The notes: generated from the letters alone by a model not told the origin. Shown: positions 1 through 10,012, numbered from the stretch's first letter. The stretch: 60,492 nt of DNA from an uncultured Bacteroidales bacterium (GCA_903915465.1 CAIWTA010000017.1:1-60492), one strand, 5' to 3'. Numbers and translations are program-made.

Positions 1-245
1 AATATCCCGGAGATTTGAAAAAATCACAGAAATAAAATAGAAAACGCTGTTAATTTCAAAGACAAAATTGTTAATATCGATTACTTTTTTAAAACTGATT
101 AGTTACGTTTGATTTTATAATAAGATCTATTTTATTAAAAAGAATGTTTATAACTATTTAATAATCAGTTAGGTGATTAGATAATAATTTGTAACTTTAT
201 GATTATTAACCAAATAATTCATAACAGACGCAACCCTATCCAACC

Positions 246-812
246 AATCTAACCGAAAACCAGTGGAAAGCTGTTGAAAGTATTTTGATCGATAACCGAA
301 AATTCAAACATGATTTAAAAAATTTTTCAATGCAATATTCTATTTCTTAAAAACGGGTTGCCAATTGCGTACGTTACCAACACATTTTGCACCCTGGAAT
401 ACTGTATATTATTATCACAGACAATGGAAAAACAATAGCTTGATTGAAGAAATTCACGAAATACTTCGGAATATGGTACCTAAAATTGCTGGACATAAAG
501 AATCTCCAGGTGCTGTTTGTATTGATAGTCGATCTGTGAAAACAGCTTGCTCGGGCGGAGTCAGTCGGGGGGTAGATGGCGGAAAGAAAACAGGATATAA
601 TAAGCAGACTAAATGGCCGCTTTGATCGACTGATTAAGATATTTGCCGATGGTGGTTATCGAGATGAATTGATAGAAAAAGTAAAACGAACTTTTGCGTT
701 GTTTGAAAGTTACCGAAGGCTCAGTAAAAACTAAGAATATCTGACAGATACAAGTGAAACCATGATTCAATTAGCAATGATTCGGTTAATGCTTAACAGA
801 ATTGAAAAATAA
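246..812 (+). pseudogene. Decayed IS5-group transposase
   Basis: Three-frame reading recovers pieces of a DDE transposase of the IS5 group in order. The N-terminal piece reads NLTENQWKAVESIL. After a frameshift near 325-335 comes the FLKTGCQLRTLP...APWNTVYYYHRQW region, then the DSRSVKT and GGKK segment. A large internal deletion follows, and the C-terminal pieces GRFDRLIKIFADGGYRDEL, ESYRRLSKN and MIQLAMIRLMLNR end at 812. There is a stop inside the ESYRRLS segment. At least one frameshift, one stop and two internal deletions make it non-functional. I could not define terminal inverted repeats. Bases 1-245 upstream are AT-rich and contain nothing I can name. Confidence 0.8.
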
Positions 813-887
813 AATCAAAACAGTTTCTTAGTATTGTTTTAGCAAATATCGAAACTTTCCTCAAAACAAAAAATGATGTTGTATTGT

Positions 888-917
888 GAAAAAAAAGGCA
901 ACCCCATGAGTTGCCTT
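888..917 (-). terminator. Intrinsic terminator of the M1 aminopeptidase gene
   Basis: The inverted repeat AAGGCAAC (895-902) / GTTGCCTT (910-917) has a 7-nt loop. On the minus strand it is followed by a run of eight or more T, the complement of the A-run at 888-896. It sits 26 bases past the stop codon of the minus-strand aminopeptidase gene. Confidence 0.8.
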
Positions 918-942
918 AAAACGATTGGCATTAAATGAGATA

Positions 943-2946
943 TTAATGTGATATAACCATTTTCCTTGTCAGAGTGTTACCTCCTGCCTTCAAACGGTAA
1001 TAGTACATGCCTGTTGGGTAAGAAGAACAATCCAGGTCATAACAGTACTTCCCGGCTGATTTGAATTCATTCAAAGGGGTTGCGAGGGTTTTCCCTGCAA
1101 TGTCAATGATTTCAAGTATGATGGTTTCAGGACGATCAATATCATACATTATTTGTGTTGAATTTGCTGCAGGATTAGGAATGTTCTGAAACAGATAACA
1201 TCCATTCACTTTTACTGGTTCATTGATTCCTACAACTGTAGTTGCCTGTTTTAGTACAATCTGATTATTGGGATCAAAATAGAACCTGATTGGCTTTTTA
1301 TTGAAGAGAAAACTATACTGCTGATAGTTGGCATCATTCATTACCCTGAAAGTAGAATCTGATCCATCTTCAAATTGAATTTTTAATTCAAGCAACATAC
1401 GGAAAAATGCCGGATCCATCTGATCCTGTGTAGTAAAAAAATCGACTTTCCACTGACCGGCACCAAGATTCTGGATATTGTATGTGTTTTTGTAAGAAGG
1501 ATGATTAGGTTGAAAAATCCAATCGGTGAAATACCAGTCAAAATTTTGGCCGGTGACAGCATTGACTTTCGCATTAAAATCTGAAACGGTGGCGTTGTTA
1601 AATCTCAGGTTAGCATCATTAGCATAGCCTTTCATCGTCAGAAAAAATAAAGAATCACCTAAGAGGTAGCGTAACTGATGCAGAGCACAAGCACCTTTTG
1701 CATATGTAATCTCATAATTGAACAATGTGTTGTTAGACGGTGTATTTACCGCCCAACCCGGAACCGAAATAGCCCATCCGGGATTATTCTGGAGATAACT
1801 TCTTGCATCATTATCAATTGAAGTCTTATAACCGGAATAACCATAACTGTCCTCGATCCAGAATGCTTCAGTCCATGTAGCAAAACCTTCATTTACCCAG
1901 ATATCTGCCCATGTTGCGCATGTAATTAAATCCCCGAACCATTGATGCGCGTATTCGTGTGAAACCAGGCTTTCGTACCAGCAGTTCGGGCATATACTTG
2001 TAAGTGTCTGGTTTTCCATACCACCCCAGACAAACTCATTATTCAATGAGGCAAAACCATTTTTTTGGAACGGATGCTCACAAAAATTTTCAGAATAATA
2101 AGTTGTCATATCACCCAGGATTCCTTCAATGTAAGCAACGTAACCTAGCGAATCAGTGGGGTTCCAATAAAACCTCAGCGGAACTGTTACTGAAGGGTTG
2201 CTGATTTTATGCCAATATACAATATCCAGGTTATAATTGAGTCTTGCAGTCATCACCATCAGGTAGGTAGAAATCTTATCGCTGCTGACCCAATGATACG
2301 TCAGTGTGTCACCATTTATCGATGAATCTGCCAAAGCGCCATTTGATCCGAGCCTGGCAGCAGCAGGAACCTTAACTGTTAGGTCAAGTGTGGCTTTATC
2401 TGAAGGTTTATCCCAACAGGGGAACCATTTCCTGGCTCCTTCGGGTTCGCAATCGGTAAATACTGTGCTATCCTGTGCGAAAAATGCGCCATCTTCAACA
2501 TCCACATGATGATAGCATATTTTGACCTGGACAATTTCACCAGGATTATAACTCCTGTCAAGTTGAATGGTCAGAATATCCCCGAAATGAGTGAAGGAAG
2601 TGCCTGCAAGTCTCAAGGAATCAATGATCAAAGAACTATTGACCGCGTTAAGTTGAATGGAATTGAGGGTCGAGTCTACTTTAATGGTGATGGTATTAGT
2701 CGCTTGATAATCATGTGGGAAAGGGGGAAAAAAGTTGTTATAGATCTTCAGGTTTATCTTATAATTCTGCACATCATAGGAGTGCAAAGGACCAGAAAGA
2801 ATTTCTTTTTCCAATCGCGGCAATGTTAATAAAGCAGATTTTCGCTTAGAGCAGAATTCCGCTCCACTCATAGTACTTTTAACCTGCGCTGATCCGAGAG
2901 AAACTGTGAATACAGCAAGAATTATAAATAATAATTTTGTTTTCAT
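943..2946 (-). CDS. M1 family metallo-aminopeptidase with T9SS sorting domain
   Basis: Secreted zinc aminopeptidase of 667 residues. An N-terminal signal peptide (MKTKLLFIILAVFTVSLGSAQ) is followed by the M1 N-terminal beta domain. The exopeptidase motif is GGMENQT and the zinc site is HEYAHQWFGD at about residue 330, with the downstream glutamate in WVNEGF about 18 residues later. The last ~85 residues (NIPNPAANSTQ ... YPTGMYYYRL ... KMVISH) are a type A sorting domain, so export through the T9SS is expected. I chose the ATG at 2946: the longer frame starts with a GTG at 2970 that overlaps the -7 promoter box, and the signal peptide begins at 2946. It probably degrades peptides outside the cell. 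Confidence 0.93.
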   Translation of the reverse strand: MKTKLLFIILAVFTVSLGSAQVKSTMSGAEFCSKRKSALLTLPRLEKEILSGPLHSYDVQNYKINLKIYNNFFPPFPHDYQATNTITIKVDSTLNSIQLNAVNSSLIIDSLRLAGTSFTHFGDILTIQLDRSYNPGEIVQVKICYHHVDVEDGAFFAQDSTVFTDCEPEGARKWFPCWDKPSDKATLDLTVKVPAAARLGSNGALADSSINGDTLTYHWVSSDKISTYLMVMTARLNYNLDIVYWHKISNPSVTVPLRFYWNPTDSLGYVAYIEGILGDMTTYYSENFCEHPFQKNGFASLNNEFVWGGMENQTLTSICPNCWYESLVSHEYAHQWFGDLITCATWADIWVNEGFATWTEAFWIEDSYGYSGYKTSIDNDARSYLQNNPGWAISVPGWAVNTPSNNTLFNYEITYAKGACALHQLRYLLGDSLFFLTMKGYANDANLRFNNATVSDFNAKVNAVTGQNFDWYFTDWIFQPNHPSYKNTYNIQNLGAGQWKVDFFTTQDQMDPAFFRMLLELKIQFEDGSDSTFRVMNDANYQQYSFLFNKKPIRFYFDPNNQIVLKQATTVVGINEPVKVNGCYLFQNIPNPAANSTQIMYDIDRPETIILEIIDIAGKTLATPLNEFKSAGKYCYDLDCSSYPTGMYYYRLKAGGNTLTRKMVISH

Positions 2947-2969
2947 ATAAAGATAGCTTGATTGAATCA

Positions 2970-2977
2970 CAAAGTTA
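2970..2977 (-). promoter_or_regulatory. Bacteroidetes -7 box TAACTTTG
   Basis: TAACTTTG on the minus strand matches TAnnTTTG and predicts a leader of about 20 nt before the ATG at 2946. It is divergent from the box at 3025-3032. Confidence 0.7.
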
Positions 2978-3024
2978 CAAAATTCCCCTCATACCAGAAG
3001 GCAATAATGTTTAATAAAAACATT

Positions 3025-3032
3025 TACTTTTG
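3025..3032 (+). promoter_or_regulatory. Bacteroidetes -7 box TACTTTTG
   Basis: TACTTTTG matches TAnnTTTG and would give a leader of about 75 nt before the ATG at 3111. Confidence 0.6.
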
Positions 3033-3110
3033 CTTTACAACAATGATTTCTGAAGTCGTCAATCTTTAATTATTCTGACAATTCTTCAATCAAATACAGA
3101 CGCCAAATTC

Positions 3111-4757
3111 ATGAATAAATACTGGTGGTTTCTTTTTTCCCTGATATTCCTGATCAGTTGTAAACAGCTCAAAGAGACTGAAAAAGGTAAAACTGTCTTC
3201 CGCTATAACGAAGCTGCAAATATCACTTCACTGGATCCTGCATATGCCAGGGATCAGGCCAATATCTGGGCAACGCACCAGATCTTTAACGGATTGGTTC
3301 AATTAGGTGATATGCTTGAGGTATTGCCTTGCATCGCCAGATCCTGGGACATCTCTCCAGATGGTTGCAAATACACATTTCATCTGCGAAAAGATATTCT
3401 CTTCCATGATAGTCCTGCATTTCCTCAGGGGAAAGGCAGAAAAGTTATTGCCAATGATGTTGTTTACAGTTTCTCTCGTATTCCAGATCCTAAAATTGCT
3501 TCTCCCGGAGCATGGATCTTTAATTATGTGGATGAAAAAAGCGGCAAGTACAGTTTTGAAGCACTCGATGACTCTACATTTTTTATTCGCTTAAAGCAAC
3601 CTTTTCCTCCGTTTCTGGGGTTACTTACAACAATGTATTGCTCAGTAGTTCCTGTCGAAGCAATCAACTTTTATAAACAGGATTTTCGAAAAAACCCTGT
3701 TGGAACGGGTCCGTTTTGCTTCAAAATGTGGAAAGAAGGAATTAAGATGGTTTTGATCAGGAATCCTCACTATTTTGAAACGGATAATGGAAAGCATTTG
3801 CCGTACCTCGATGCTGTTGCAATCACATTCGTGGCCGATAAACAAGCAGCTTTTCTTGAGTTTTTGAAAGGCAGGTTGGATTTTATGTCAGGGATTGATC
3901 CAGGCTACAAGGATGAGCTTCTGACCCGGGATGGAAGATTGAATCCGAAATTTAAAGGCAAGTTCCAGCTCATTACTCAACCTTACCTCAATACGGAATA
4001 TCTTGGATTCCTGATAGAAAAGAAGCATGGCGCAACTAAATTTGATCCTGTATCTGAAAAAAAAATCCGCCAGGCAATCAACTATGCATTTGACCGGCAC
4101 AAAATGATCAGGTTTTTGCGAAATAACATCGGAACTCCCGGTATTTATGGCATGATCCCGAAAGGAATGCCCGGTTTTGATTCATCTGCTGTTTATTATG
4201 ATTATAATCCAGAGAAGGCAAAACAGCTGCTCGCTGCAGCAGGATTTTCAGATGGCAAGGGACTTCCCGCAATAACGCTGTCAACAACCTCTGATTACCT
4301 TGATATTTGCAAGTATATCCAGCATCAGGTCGGAGAAATCGGAATTGACCTGAAGATTGATGTTTCCCCGCCCGCTGCATTGAAAGAGATGAAAGCCCAA
4401 GCTAAATTGGCTTTTTTTCGGGGGTCATGGATTGCCGATTACCCTGATGCTGAAAATTACCTTTCTCTCTTCTATGGTAAAAACTTTTCACCCCAAGGCC
4501 CCAATTACACACATTATTTTTGTGATCAATATGATAAGCTTTACGAAAAGTCTATGTTTTGTGTTGCAGATTCTTTAAGATACCAGTATTACAGGCAGAT
4601 GGAAAAGCTAATGATGGATGAATCTCCGGTGATCGTGCTTTATTATGACCAGGTTTTGCGATTTATTGGAAATGATGTGGAGGGATTAGGGTGTGACTGG
4701 ATGAATATTCTGACACTTAAAAAAGTCAAAAAGGAACTCTCGTTCCCTACAAAATAA
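3111..4757 (+). CDS. ABC transporter substrate-binding lipoprotein, family 5 (peptide/nickel type)
   Basis: 548-residue periplasmic binding protein of the DppA/OppA family (SBP family 5). The N-terminus ends in a lipobox, FLISC, with the lipidated cysteine at residue 17. The family core follows: YNEAANITSLDPAYARD, ATHQIFNGLVQL, and the C-terminal SWIADYPDAENYLSLFY signature, where these proteins close over a peptide ligand. The gene stands alone, with no permease or ATPase next to it, so the ligand and the transporter partner are unknown. It is convergent with the metallo-hydrolase gene, with 12 bases between stops. Confidence 0.92.
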   Translation: MNKYWWFLFSLIFLISCKQLKETEKGKTVFRYNEAANITSLDPAYARDQANIWATHQIFNGLVQLGDMLEVLPCIARSWDISPDGCKYTFHLRKDILFHDSPAFPQGKGRKVIANDVVYSFSRIPDPKIASPGAWIFNYVDEKSGKYSFEALDDSTFFIRLKQPFPPFLGLLTTMYCSVVPVEAINFYKQDFRKNPVGTGPFCFKMWKEGIKMVLIRNPHYFETDNGKHLPYLDAVAITFVADKQAAFLEFLKGRLDFMSGIDPGYKDELLTRDGRLNPKFKGKFQLITQPYLNTEYLGFLIEKKHGATKFDPVSEKKIRQAINYAFDRHKMIRFLRNNIGTPGIYGMIPKGMPGFDSSAVYYDYNPEKAKQLLAAAGFSDGKGLPAITLSTTSDYLDICKYIQHQVGEIGIDLKIDVSPPAALKEMKAQAKLAFFRGSWIADYPDAENYLSLFYGKNFSPQGPNYTHYFCDQYDKLYEKSMFCVADSLRYQYYRQMEKLMMDESPVIVLYYDQVLRFIGNDVEGLGCDWMNILTLKKVKKELSFPTK

Positions 4758-4769
4758 CGAGATTCTTCA

Positions 4770-5534
4770 TTATATCTCAATAACCAAACCGTCAGTAGCA
4801 AACTTGATGTATTCTGGAAGTTCACGTGAAACTTCTTCGGTAAGTCCCATCTGGTGACTGATATGCGTAAGATAAGCCCGCGTAGGTTTCAACTCATCAA
4901 GGATTGCAATAGCACCCTCCAGGTTAAAATGCGAGTAATGTTTCTGTTTTCTTAGTGTATTGATAACTATCACTTTTGAACCGGCAATCTTTTTTTTCTC
5001 CTTTTCAGTTATTTCCACAGCATCAGTGATATAAGTGAAATCGTGTATCCGGTAGCCGAAGACATAATGCTCGTTGAAATGGCGGGCTTTAATGGGAATA
5101 ACGTTCACCCCAGCTGCTTTGAAGTGCCTGTTGCTGATTGCATGTAAATTGATTTCAGGTACTCCTGGATACTTTTCACTTGAAAAAGCGTATCCAAAAT
5201 CGTTTTTGATCGTTTTTTGTACTTCTATAGTAGCATAAACATCAGTAGAACGTTTCAGGATATAATTGAAAGCCCTTACATCATCTAATCCACCCAGATG
5301 ATCTTTATGGCCATGAGTGATCAGGATCGCATCGATCGATTGGATTTGCTCACGCAACATTTGCTGACGGAAATCAGGCCCACAATCGATGATAATTTTT
5401 TTCTCATCTGTTTCAACCAGGATTGAAGATCGTAAACGCTTATCCCTTGAATCCTGAGACTGGCAGACTCTGCATGTACAAGCTATTACTGGTACACCTT
5501 GTGAAGTTCCGGTTCCAAGAAAAGTGATTTTCAA
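4770..5534 (-). CDS. MBL-fold metallo-hydrolase, PhnP-like
   Basis: 254 residues with the metallo-beta-lactamase fold. It opens with the FLGTGTSQGVP strand and an early cysteine cluster, CTCRVC. The metal-binding motif is THGHKDHLGGLDD (HxHxDH), with later metal-ligand regions at ITDAVEI and LTHISHQMG. This is the arrangement of PhnP-like phosphodiesterases. There is no phosphonate operon here, so the substrate is open. The only start that gives MKITFLG is a TTG at 5534; no ATG lies nearby in frame. Confidence 0.88.
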   Translation of the reverse strand: MKITFLGTGTSQGVPVIACTCRVCQSQDSRDKRLRSSILVETDEKKIIIDCGPDFRQQMLREQIQSIDAILITHGHKDHLGGLDDVRAFNYILKRSTDVYATIEVQKTIKNDFGYAFSSEKYPGVPEINLHAISNRHFKAAGVNVIPIKARHFNEHYVFGYRIHDFTYITDAVEITEKEKKKIAGSKVIVINTLRKQKHYSHFNLEGAIAILDELKPTRAYLTHISHQMGLTEEVSRELPEYIKFATDGLVIEI

Positions 5535-5569
5535 AAGGAAGGATTTCGAAAATAGAGAACAAACAAATT

Positions 5570-6655
5570 TCAGGCAGAATTATGTGATTTTTGCTTTTCA
5601 TTGAATTCCTTAATGAGATTTTTTATCGTCTCTTTAACAGAAGTGATAGTGGTTGCCCTGAAAGCATTGGAACCAGCAAATGCGTAACCACCCGTAAAAT
5701 TCCCTTTAACAGCGTTGATAAGAGCTGTTATTATGCAATAAGGGCTGGAAGAAATATCGCAAGTCTTGATACATTTGAATGGGCATTTCAAAGGAACTTT
5801 TTTCCCTTGCCTGACTTTCTCAAGGAAACTATTAGTGATGGCACGGCCAGGCATTCCTACCGGGCTTGTGATAATTTCAATATCTTCCTTCTTTGCATCA
5901 AGATAAGACTGTTTGAAAACATCAGATGCATCGCACTCGTTGGTAGTTACGAAAAGTGTTCCCAATTGAACTCCGGAAGCTCCGAGTTTCATAATATTGA
6001 AAATATCCTCTCCTGTATAAATACCACCAGCTGCAATTACAGGAATTTTCTGGTGATATTTTTCCTCAAACACCCTGACAGCTTTTACAACCTCTGGTAT
6101 CAGATGTTCAAGAGAATAATTTTCATCTTCTATTTGCTCAGGTTTGAATCCTAAATGTCCCCCGGCTTTAGGCCCTTCAACAACAATCGCATCCGGTAAA
6201 TAATGATATTGTAAGTACCACCGCTCACAAATCAACCTTGCTGCGCGGGCAGAAGAGACAATTGGAACCAGTTTTGTCGTGCTGTCAGATTTTAAAAAAC
6301 CCGGTAACTCTAAAGGAAGTCCAGCACCTGAAAAAATAATGTCGACCTTCTCAGCGATGGCTGTCTTAACCAAATCAACAAAATTCGACATGGCAACCAT
6401 AATATTTACTCCGATAAAACCTGACGTTTTTAAACGCGTTTTTCGGATTTCTTCTTTAAATCCAAATATACTTGCCTCAAGAAAATTTTTTGAAAAATCG
6501 CGGTAAAGTATCCCTAATCCTGCCGCAGATATGACCCCTACGCCTCCTTCATTTGCAACTGCCGAAGCCAAACCTGAAAGAGAAACCCCTACTCCCATGC
6601 CCCCCTGTATGATCGGGACTTTGATTTGAAGGTTGCCTATGTTGAGTATTTTCAT
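5570..6655 (-). CDS. Nitronate monooxygenase / FabK-like FMN enzyme
   Basis: 361-residue TIM-barrel flavoprotein. The N-terminus VPIIQGGMGVGVSLSGLASAVANEGGVG is typical of 2-nitropropane dioxygenase/nitronate monooxygenase and of FabK. VVEGPKAGGHLG and VIAAGGIYTGEDIFNIMKLGASGVQLGTLF form the FMN phosphate-binding region. A cysteine-rich segment near the C-terminus (CPFKCIKTC) is seen in a subset of the family. Because a FabI is encoded at 17985, it need not be the enoyl-ACP reductase. It starts at ATG 6655, 20 nt after a TACCTTTG promoter box. Confidence 0.87.
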   Translation of the reverse strand: MKILNIGNLQIKVPIIQGGMGVGVSLSGLASAVANEGGVGVISAAGLGILYRDFSKNFLEASIFGFKEEIRKTRLKTSGFIGVNIMVAMSNFVDLVKTAIAEKVDIIFSGAGLPLELPGFLKSDSTTKLVPIVSSARAARLICERWYLQYHYLPDAIVVEGPKAGGHLGFKPEQIEDENYSLEHLIPEVVKAVRVFEEKYHQKIPVIAAGGIYTGEDIFNIMKLGASGVQLGTLFVTTNECDASDVFKQSYLDAKKEDIEIITSPVGMPGRAITNSFLEKVRQGKKVPLKCPFKCIKTCDISSSPYCIITALINAVKGNFTGGYAFAGSNAFRATTITSVKETIKNLIKEFNEKQKSHNSA

Positions 6656-6674
6656 ATTTATGAATAAATCGTTG

Positions 6675-6682
6675 CAAAGGTA
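6675..6682 (-). promoter_or_regulatory. Bacteroidetes -7 box TACCTTTG
   Basis: TACCTTTG on the minus strand matches TAnnTTTG and lies about 20 nt upstream of the ATG at 6655. Confidence 0.7.
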
Positions 6683-6800
6683 TGGTTCTTTTTGCTTGGT
6701 CTGACATAACTACGGTAATTCATTTTTCTGTTCAGAGCATCATATTCCCCCGATATTAAAAAAAAGTCGGGAAAGAGTACTCATTTTGGAGATGAAAACG

Positions 6801-6808
6801 TAACTTTG
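6801..6808 (+). promoter_or_regulatory. Bacteroidetes -7 box TAACTTTG
   Basis: TAACTTTG matches TAnnTTTG. Transcription would begin near 6813-6815, which rules out a start at the TTG of 6817 and supports the ATG at 6841. Confidence 0.7.
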
Positions 6809-6840
6809 CAAATTAATTGACAGCACCCAATACCAATCCT

Positions 6841-7398
6841 ATGTTTGGAAGAATCAGATCATTTATTGGAAACCGTTATTTCAAGAAGGAACTTTCGAAA
6901 ACCGGACGCGATCGCAAGCTTATAAACTTGCAGGAAGCAAAAAAAATCGGGATTTTATATAACCTGAATACAGTTCCTGATTACGAAATCGTATCTGAAT
7001 TTGTAACACAACTCCAGCATGACCGTAAGGAAGTGAAAGCCCTTGGCTATGTGAAAAATAAAAACTTAGTCAACCGCTTTCTACCAAAATTGTCATATGA
7101 TTTTTTCTCCAGGAAAGACGTAAACCTGTTCTTCATGCCTGGTCAGGCAAAAGTCAGGGATTTCATTGCCAAAGAATTTGATCTGTTGATTGATCTTAGT
7201 TTGAGGGATAGTTTGCCCCTTAAATACATCGTCGGATTGTCAATGTCTTTATGTAGAATCGGAAGGTTTTCCGAACAAAATACAGATTGTTATGATCTCA
7301 TGATCGATATTCCTCCTGCAGCATCATTAAATGAATACATCCTCCAAATCACTCACTATTTAAATCTCATCAACAATGATGCAAAAACTTCAGCATAG
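6841..7398 (+). CDS. Conserved hypothetical protein (DUF6913-like)
   Basis: 185-residue soluble protein, probably of the Bacteroidota family DUF6913; that assignment is from memory of the sequence pattern. It has no signal peptide and no catalytic motif I recognise. The reading frame could start at a TTG at 6817, but that lies at the predicted transcription start. The ATG at 6841 (MFGRIRSFIGNRYFKKEL) is the better choice. It overlaps dapA by 23 bases and so is translationally linked to it. Confidence 0.75.
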   Translation: MFGRIRSFIGNRYFKKELSKTGRDRKLINLQEAKKIGILYNLNTVPDYEIVSEFVTQLQHDRKEVKALGYVKNKNLVNRFLPKLSYDFFSRKDVNLFFMPGQAKVRDFIAKEFDLLIDLSLRDSLPLKYIVGLSMSLCRIGRFSEQNTDCYDLMIDIPPAASLNEYILQITHYLNLINNDAKTSA

Positions 7399-8269
7399 AC
7401 TCAAAGGTACGGGCGTTGCAATAGTTTCACCATTTACATCTTCCGGGGCACTTGATTTCGCTGCGTTTGAAAAGATCCTCAACCATACGCTGATAAATGG
7501 AGTGGAATACATCGTGCTTCTGGGTACAACAGGGGAATCAGTTACCCTTTCCAAGCAAGAAAAGAAGACCATTATTGAGTTTGCTGTAGAAAAGATCGAC
7601 AAACGTATTCCATTGGTTGTTGGAATAGGAGGTAACAACACTTCAGATATTGTACTGACCATTCATGGTACGCCATTTAAAGGTGTAGATGCAATTCTCT
7701 CTGTCTGCCCATATTATAACAAACCTTCCCAGGAAGGTATTTACCAGCATTTTAAAATTTTATCGGAAGCGAGTCCTGTTCCTCTGATTCTTTATACTGT
7801 CCCGGGGCGTACAAGTAGCAATATTAGTGCAAAAACAACATTAAGATTGGCGAATGATTGTAAGAATATCATCGGGATAAAGGAAGCTTCTGCCAACTTT
7901 GATCAGATCTGTACTGTACTGAAAAACCGTCCGGAAGATTTTCTTGTTATTTCCGGCGATGATGGATTGACCTTGCCTTTGCTGGCACTGGGTGCCGATG
8001 GTGTGATCTCTGTTGTAGCAAACGCTTACCCGAAAGAGTTTTCTGACATGGTTCGATGGGGTTTGGAAGGTGATTTTGAGAAAGCACGGAAAATTCATTT
8101 CAAACTGATTGACCTTATTAATGCCCTGTTTGCTGACGGAAGTCCATCCGGAATCAAAGCAGCGCTTGAAATCAGGCAACTTTGTAGCAATAATCTGCGT
8201 CTACCCCTTGTTCCTGTGAACATTGAAACTTATGCACTTATTCAAAATCTCATTTCTGAAATAAAATAA
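7376..8269 (+). CDS. dapA: 4-hydroxy-tetrahydrodipicolinate synthase
   Basis: 297-residue class I aldolase that condenses pyruvate with aspartate semialdehyde in lysine and diaminopimelate synthesis. Visible motifs are GTGVAIVSPF, the pyruvate-binding GTTGESVTL, the tyrosine of LILYTVPGRT, the Schiff-base lysine in GIKEAS (around residue 168), and ISGDDGLTLPLL. Length is normal for DapA. Two adjacent ATG codons, 7376 and 7379, could start it. It is in one transcription unit with the upstream hypothetical gene and probably with the carboxypeptidase gene that begins 3 bases after its stop. Confidence 0.95.
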   Translation: MMQKLQHRLKGTGVAIVSPFTSSGALDFAAFEKILNHTLINGVEYIVLLGTTGESVTLSKQEKKTIIEFAVEKIDKRIPLVVGIGGNNTSDIVLTIHGTPFKGVDAILSVCPYYNKPSQEGIYQHFKILSEASPVPLILYTVPGRTSSNISAKTTLRLANDCKNIIGIKEASANFDQICTVLKNRPEDFLVISGDDGLTLPLLALGADGVISVVANAYPKEFSDMVRWGLEGDFEKARKIHFKLIDLINALFADGSPSGIKAALEIRQLCSNNLRLPLVPVNIETYALIQNLISEIK

Positions 8270-8272
8270 TGT

Positions 8273-10012
8273 ATGAAAAGATATTTATTCGCACTCTTGG
8301 TATGCTTCCCGATCTGTTTTTCTTCTTTGGTCTTTTCCCAGAACAAAAACCAGATAATCCTGGACAGCATTTTTAAAACTTCATCAGAGGTCTATTTTGC
8401 AACAACCATAACCGATAAAAATGAGATCCATGCTTTAACACGGCTCATATCGATCGATAATGTTTCAGGGTTGACCATTTATGCGTATGCAAACCGTAAA
8501 CAATTCAGTCATTTTCTCGACCTTGGTTACAACTATTCTATTCTTCCTCATCCCGGGAGTTTGCTGAAAGAAGAAGACCTTAATATGCGGGGTAAGAATA
8601 GTAAAAGTCCGATAACTAACTGGAATTTTTATCCGACCTACGAGGAATACATTGATGAAATGAATGGCTTTGCTGCATCCTATCCCAATATTTGCAAGGT
8701 TGTTCCGATTGGCACCTCTGTACAGGGGCGACAACTCCTTGCTGTTAAGATCAGCGACAGCCTCAATATAGAACAAGGAGAACCGGAAGTTTTCCTTACT
8801 TCTTCTATTCATGGGGATGAAACTACCGGGTATGTGCTAATGTTGCATCTTATCGATTCTTTGCTTACAGGATATGGACAGAACACCAGGATCACCAACC
8901 TAGTCAACAATTACCAGATTTTTATCAATCCACTGGCAAACCCTGATGGCACATACCGTGGAGGTAATAATACAGTTGCTGGAGCTACACGGTATAATGC
9001 GAACGATGTAGATCTTAACAGGAATTTCCCGGATCCAAAAGGTGGGCCTCATCCCGATCAGAATGCATGGCAGACGGAAACAGAGGCCTTCATGCGTTTT
9101 GACAGTATTAATCATTTTGTGATGTCCATTAACTTTCATGGAGGAGAAGAACTTTTTAACTATCCCTGGGATACCTGGGCAAAATTACATGCCGATGACG
9201 AATGGCTCAATCATGTTGGCAGAGAATATGCCGATACAGTTCATCTGTATAGCCCTATTGGTTATTTCACAGGTCCATCATATTCGGGTAATGGTGTTAC
9301 CAATGGTTTTGCCTGGTATGAAGTGGAGGGTGGAAGACAGGATTATACTACATATTTTCATAATGGACGTGAAGTAACACTTGAAATATCATCAACTGGA
9401 ACGCCACCAGCCAGTTACTTAACTAATTATTGGAAATACAATGTTAGATCTTTCCTCAACTATATTGAAGAATCCTCTTATGGGATAAATGGGAGAGTTT
9501 CTGACAGTGTCACCAACCTTCCAATTCTTGCAAAAGTATTGGCTTTAGGGCACGATAAAGACAACTCATTTGTCTATTCAAAACTTCCTTCAGGCTGGTA
9601 TTTCCGGCCAATAAACCAGGGAACATATGCATTTACTTTCTCAGCTCCCGGATATTTTTCAAAGACAATAACTGGTATAACAGCTTCGAATTGGAATACC
9701 ACAAGGTTGAATGTAAAATTGGTACCATTGTCAATCGGGTTTGTGGAAGATCTGGAGCATAAACAAACATTGGTTTATCCAAATCCTTCTGACGGGAATA
9801 CTAAGTTAATGATACCCGAAGGGCAATCTCAGGTAATTTCAGTGGAGATTTTCAATTCCCTCGGTCTACTGGTTCTGACAAAACAACTCAGCAAATCAAA
9901 CGGGAGCCAATTCTGTCCTCTTGATTTGACCAGTTTGGCCAATGGTTTCTATCTTTTAAAGATGACAGGAGGAATGCTAACCTATGAGAACAGGATAATT
10001 ATCCGTAAATAG
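8273..10012 (+). CDS. M14 zinc carboxypeptidase with T9SS sorting domain
   Basis: 579-residue exported metallocarboxypeptidase. After a signal peptide and propeptide-like region, the M14 catalytic domain shows the zinc ligands in SSIHGDETTG, the substrate-binding NPDGT and NRNFPDP, the third zinc ligand in SINFHGGEELFNYPWD, and the general-base glutamate in EVTLEISST. A carboxypeptidase regulatory-like beta domain (INGRVSDSVTNLPILAKV) and a type A T9SS sorting domain (VYPNPSDGNTKL ... FYLLKMTGG) follow. It starts 3 bases after dapA. Together with the M1 peptidase it gives the cell an external peptide-degrading capacity. Confidence 0.93.
   Translation: MKRYLFALLVCFPICFSSLVFSQNKNQIILDSIFKTSSEVYFATTITDKNEIHALTRLISIDNVSGLTIYAYANRKQFSHFLDLGYNYSILPHPGSLLKEEDLNMRGKNSKSPITNWNFYPTYEEYIDEMNGFAASYPNICKVVPIGTSVQGRQLLAVKISDSLNIEQGEPEVFLTSSIHGDETTGYVLMLHLIDSLLTGYGQNTRITNLVNNYQIFINPLANPDGTYRGGNNTVAGATRYNANDVDLNRNFPDPKGGPHPDQNAWQTETEAFMRFDSINHFVMSINFHGGEELFNYPWDTWAKLHADDEWLNHVGREYADTVHLYSPIGYFTGPSYSGNGVTNGFAWYEVEGGRQDYTTYFHNGREVTLEISSTGTPPASYLTNYWKYNVRSFLNYIEESSYGINGRVSDSVTNLPILAKVLALGHDKDNSFVYSKLPSGWYFRPINQGTYAFTFSAPGYFSKTITGITASNWNTTRLNVKLVPLSIGFVEDLEHKQTLVYPNPSDGNTKLMIPEGQSQVISVEIFNSLGLLVLTKQLSKSNGSQFCPLDLTSLANGFYLLKMTGGMLTYENRIIIRK

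Noticed and set aside
5591-6154. 187-codon plus-strand frame inside the nitronate monooxygenase gene
   Set aside because: Antisense to a gene with clear family motifs; its translation has no recognisable domain.
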